Shown: piece after piece, positions 63,001-64,000 of the stretch
How positions within the stretch are numbered: position 1 is the stretch's first letter
How the letters are laid out: each line of letters starts with the position of its first letter
Assembly (NCBI GenBank): GCA_034620365.1
Contig: JAQGEQ010000071.1
Span: 3,534,001-3,598,000, forward strand
DNA: 64,000 bases
Source of the DNA: Pegea sp. RAD2-039
Taxonomy: Eukaryota > Chordata > Thaliacea > Salpida > Salpidae
Reading direction: 5' to 3'
The notes under the pieces: generated by a model
Databases searched by the model: none
Told to the model about the DNA's origin: nothing
Seen by the model: only the letters and a program-made list of their open reading frames with translations
Translations under genes and position numbers: made by a program

Positions 63001-64000
63001 GAAGAAGATCAGAAGAAGATCAGAAGAAGATCAGAAGAAGATCAGAAGAAGATCAGAAGAAGATCAGAAGAAGATCAGAAGAAGATCAGAAGAAGATCAG
63101 AAGAAGATCAGAAGAAGATCAGAAGAAGATCAGAAGAAGATCAGAAGAAGATTACTTGAAGGAGCTGAATCAGCCATTCTTTAACTTCTGAAAGTTTATT
63201 TTTCATCGAACGCGATGCATCGATAATTATGCAAATTCGATCTTCTAAAACGCTCCCAAAAACTTCTCGACTTCCTTGACGTAACCAATGCAATCTACAC
63301 GATGACGTCAGATACTATAAACGTCGATGACATCTTCACCTTCTACGAATGACGTCAAGCGCTATTCTCATCCGATCTTCATAGCTACGTAGCAACGCAG
63401 ATGTAACGTAGACATGAAAAACGCGATTATTCAAGTGCGCATGCGCAAAGCGATCACAATACTTCGCGTTGATCAACTTTCGGACTGAATCCTGAAATAT
63501 TCAATTTTACTTCCAGAAATTCCTTTTTCGCTTTTCACCGCGTCAGTTTGGTTCCAGTTCAGTGATTTCTGTTTGACGTCAACGACGCCATCGGAATGCG
63601 GAAAGCTGCAATTAGCGAGGATTTGAAAAGCGCGAAGTCCAAGACGCTTTAATCCATGACGTAATAACCATTGACGCGATGTCATCACGTGTTCGTTTCG
63701 CAACTTCTCATTCGTCGATATATTCACTTCGCCTAAAATCGACTATGACGTCATCATCTTGTAAAATTCTTACTGACAATGTTTCATAGATGGGAAATTC
63801 CCGATAATGATGTCAACGTCGTCGAGGTTTCTTCTACATCTGTCTAATTCCTTCCATATCAAGTAAACGTCGTCACGGACGCCATTACCGGTTGCTAAGA
63901 ACTCTTCTTCATCTCTTAGCAACGAAAACGAATGAAATCTGCATCGTAACTTGATGACGTCATCATTTATGTTGTCATAGCAACCAACCTGCCACCAGTA
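57018..64000 (-). CDS. VWA3B: VWA3B-like protein: VWA domain plus Tudor-like modules, 5' end off window
   Basis: Minus-strand gene running from beyond 64,000 to a stop at 57018 (...SAFFKSRLN). Upstream of the VWA domain, ISTNEKLRNEHVMTSRQWLL then RHGLKRLGLRAFQILANCSF (63.6-63.7 kb) matches the VWA3 N-terminal motif. The VWA domain starts VLEDRICIIIDASRSM (63.21 kb), with MIDAS residues DxSxS as DASRS. It continues RQFNLISIQSHSVAWKPRL (62.2), LQSTGSSNLLAALRIAFDDV with EAIYLLSDGRADQ (62.0), and IPIHTIAFRCCDVTGLRFLH (61.8). Basic and coiled-coil exons follow. There are at least three Tudor-like modules (SEDGFYYSGKIIKQKDSRHYV at 60.05; IGDEVLAKKEESGFYFRG at 58.35; IGDSVLARHPNQNETFAPAL at 57.87) and acidic/Thr-rich linkers. 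Exon borders are approximate. Whether the Tudor-like part is one gene with the VWA part is likely but not proven. Confidence 0.8.
57950..58190. repeat. 15-bp minisatellite in an intron of the VWA3B-like gene
   Basis: About 16 units of ACAGATGARGAAGAY. It sits between the donor GAA|GTAAAC near 58,205 and the acceptor TATAG near 57,919 of the host gene, so it is intronic. The period is a multiple of three, which keeps frames open on both strands. Confidence 0.85.
58447..58560 (-). repeat. 15-bp repeat coding for DDVAA in the VWA3B-like gene
   Basis: About seven units of TGATGACGTAGCAGC in host orientation, read in frame as DDVAA with variants DEVAA, DDVVA, NDVAS. The exon ends at GAAG|GTACC near 58,446. 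Each unit contains TGACGTAG, one base short of the CRE palindrome. Confidence 0.75.
59583..59680. repeat. 20-bp minisatellite
   Basis: Units of AAACAATCACAAACAAACAC, about four and a half copies, in an intron of the VWA3B-like gene. Confidence 0.8.
62258..63152. repeat. 11-bp satellite (GATCAGAAGAA)n, about 80 units
   Basis: A nearly perfect 11-base repeat with rare GATCAGAGGAA variants near 62581, 62847 and 62935. At its low-coordinate end units vary (GATTAGAAGAA). It fills almost the whole intron between the VWA exons ending near 63,158 (CTTCAA|GTAATC) and starting near 62,247 (GAGCAAGTC). In host orientation it reads (TTCTTCTGATC)n, a long polypyrimidine-rich tract. Confidence 0.95.

Noticed and set aside
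62202-63191. 329-residue plus-strand frame reading (RRSEEDQKKI)n
   Set aside because: It is the 11-bp satellite. The period is not a multiple of three and lacks stops, so all three frames give the same peptide. The flanking DNA is minus-strand VWA exons and the array lies in their intron.

Overview
This is about 64 kb of an AT-rich (about 70% A+T) nuclear animal genome. All large genes are split by GT-AG introns, many only 43-65 nt long. The gene set is that of a chordate or other deuterostome: a farnesoid-X-type nuclear receptor, a DM20/M6 proteolipid protein with the vertebrate-style first exon (ATG G only), a syntrophin, FTSJ1, TXNDC9, and EFCAB6-like and VWA3B-like proteins. With the short introns and low GC, a tunicate is my best guess. 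That is inference from gene content; no species marker was seen.

Layout. 1-4.2 kb is non-coding, with a tRNA-like relic and a LINE relic. 4.24-9.55 kb (+) is an FXR-like receptor in 8 exons, intact from start to AF-2 helix. 10.48-18.21 kb (-) is an EFCAB6-like protein with about 22 EF-hand-like loops. 18.2-23.5 kb is a LINE graveyard. 23.5-25.6 kb (+) is FTSJ1, followed by the decayed C-terminal half of a CYP7/CYP8-like P450 (-) and a 5'-truncated LINE (-). 30.57-31.21 kb (+) is an intron-less single-pass membrane protein with a near-ITAM tail. 32.1-32.35 kb is a 22-bp minisatellite. 33.18-36.58 kb (-) encodes a protein with two RFX-type winged-helix domains in tandem. 36.6-40.6 kb is empty AT-rich DNA. 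40.6-42.9 kb (+) is an RGS protein. 44.18-47.41 kb (+) is a secreted coiled-coil / contactin-associated-protein-like / ALK-type glycine-rich protein, tail to tail with a syntrophin (47.45-49.12 kb, -). 50.82-51.80 kb (-) is TXNDC9. 54.25-55.76 kb (+) is M6/DM20. 57.02 kb to the window edge (-) is a VWA3B-like protein whose 5' end is off the window.

The most unusual feature is a palindrome, TGACGTCA (usually inside GATGACGTCATC). I count about 55 copies by eye, where base composition predicts about 0.5 in 64 kb. It is absent from the long AT-rich spacers and concentrated in five genes with tiny introns. Intron after intron carries one or two copies, and copies also lie in frame in coding exons, where they appear as DDV or MTSS. 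A second palindrome, TCACGTGA, is also frequent. I know of no family or system that explains one such palindrome per short intron.

Gene models were assembled by hand from splice sites, reading phase and family resemblance. Exon phases close exactly for the receptor, FTSJ1, RFX, RGS, glycine-rich, syntrophin, TXNDC9 and M6 models. The EFCAB6-like and VWA3B-like models are outlines rather than exact exon lists.
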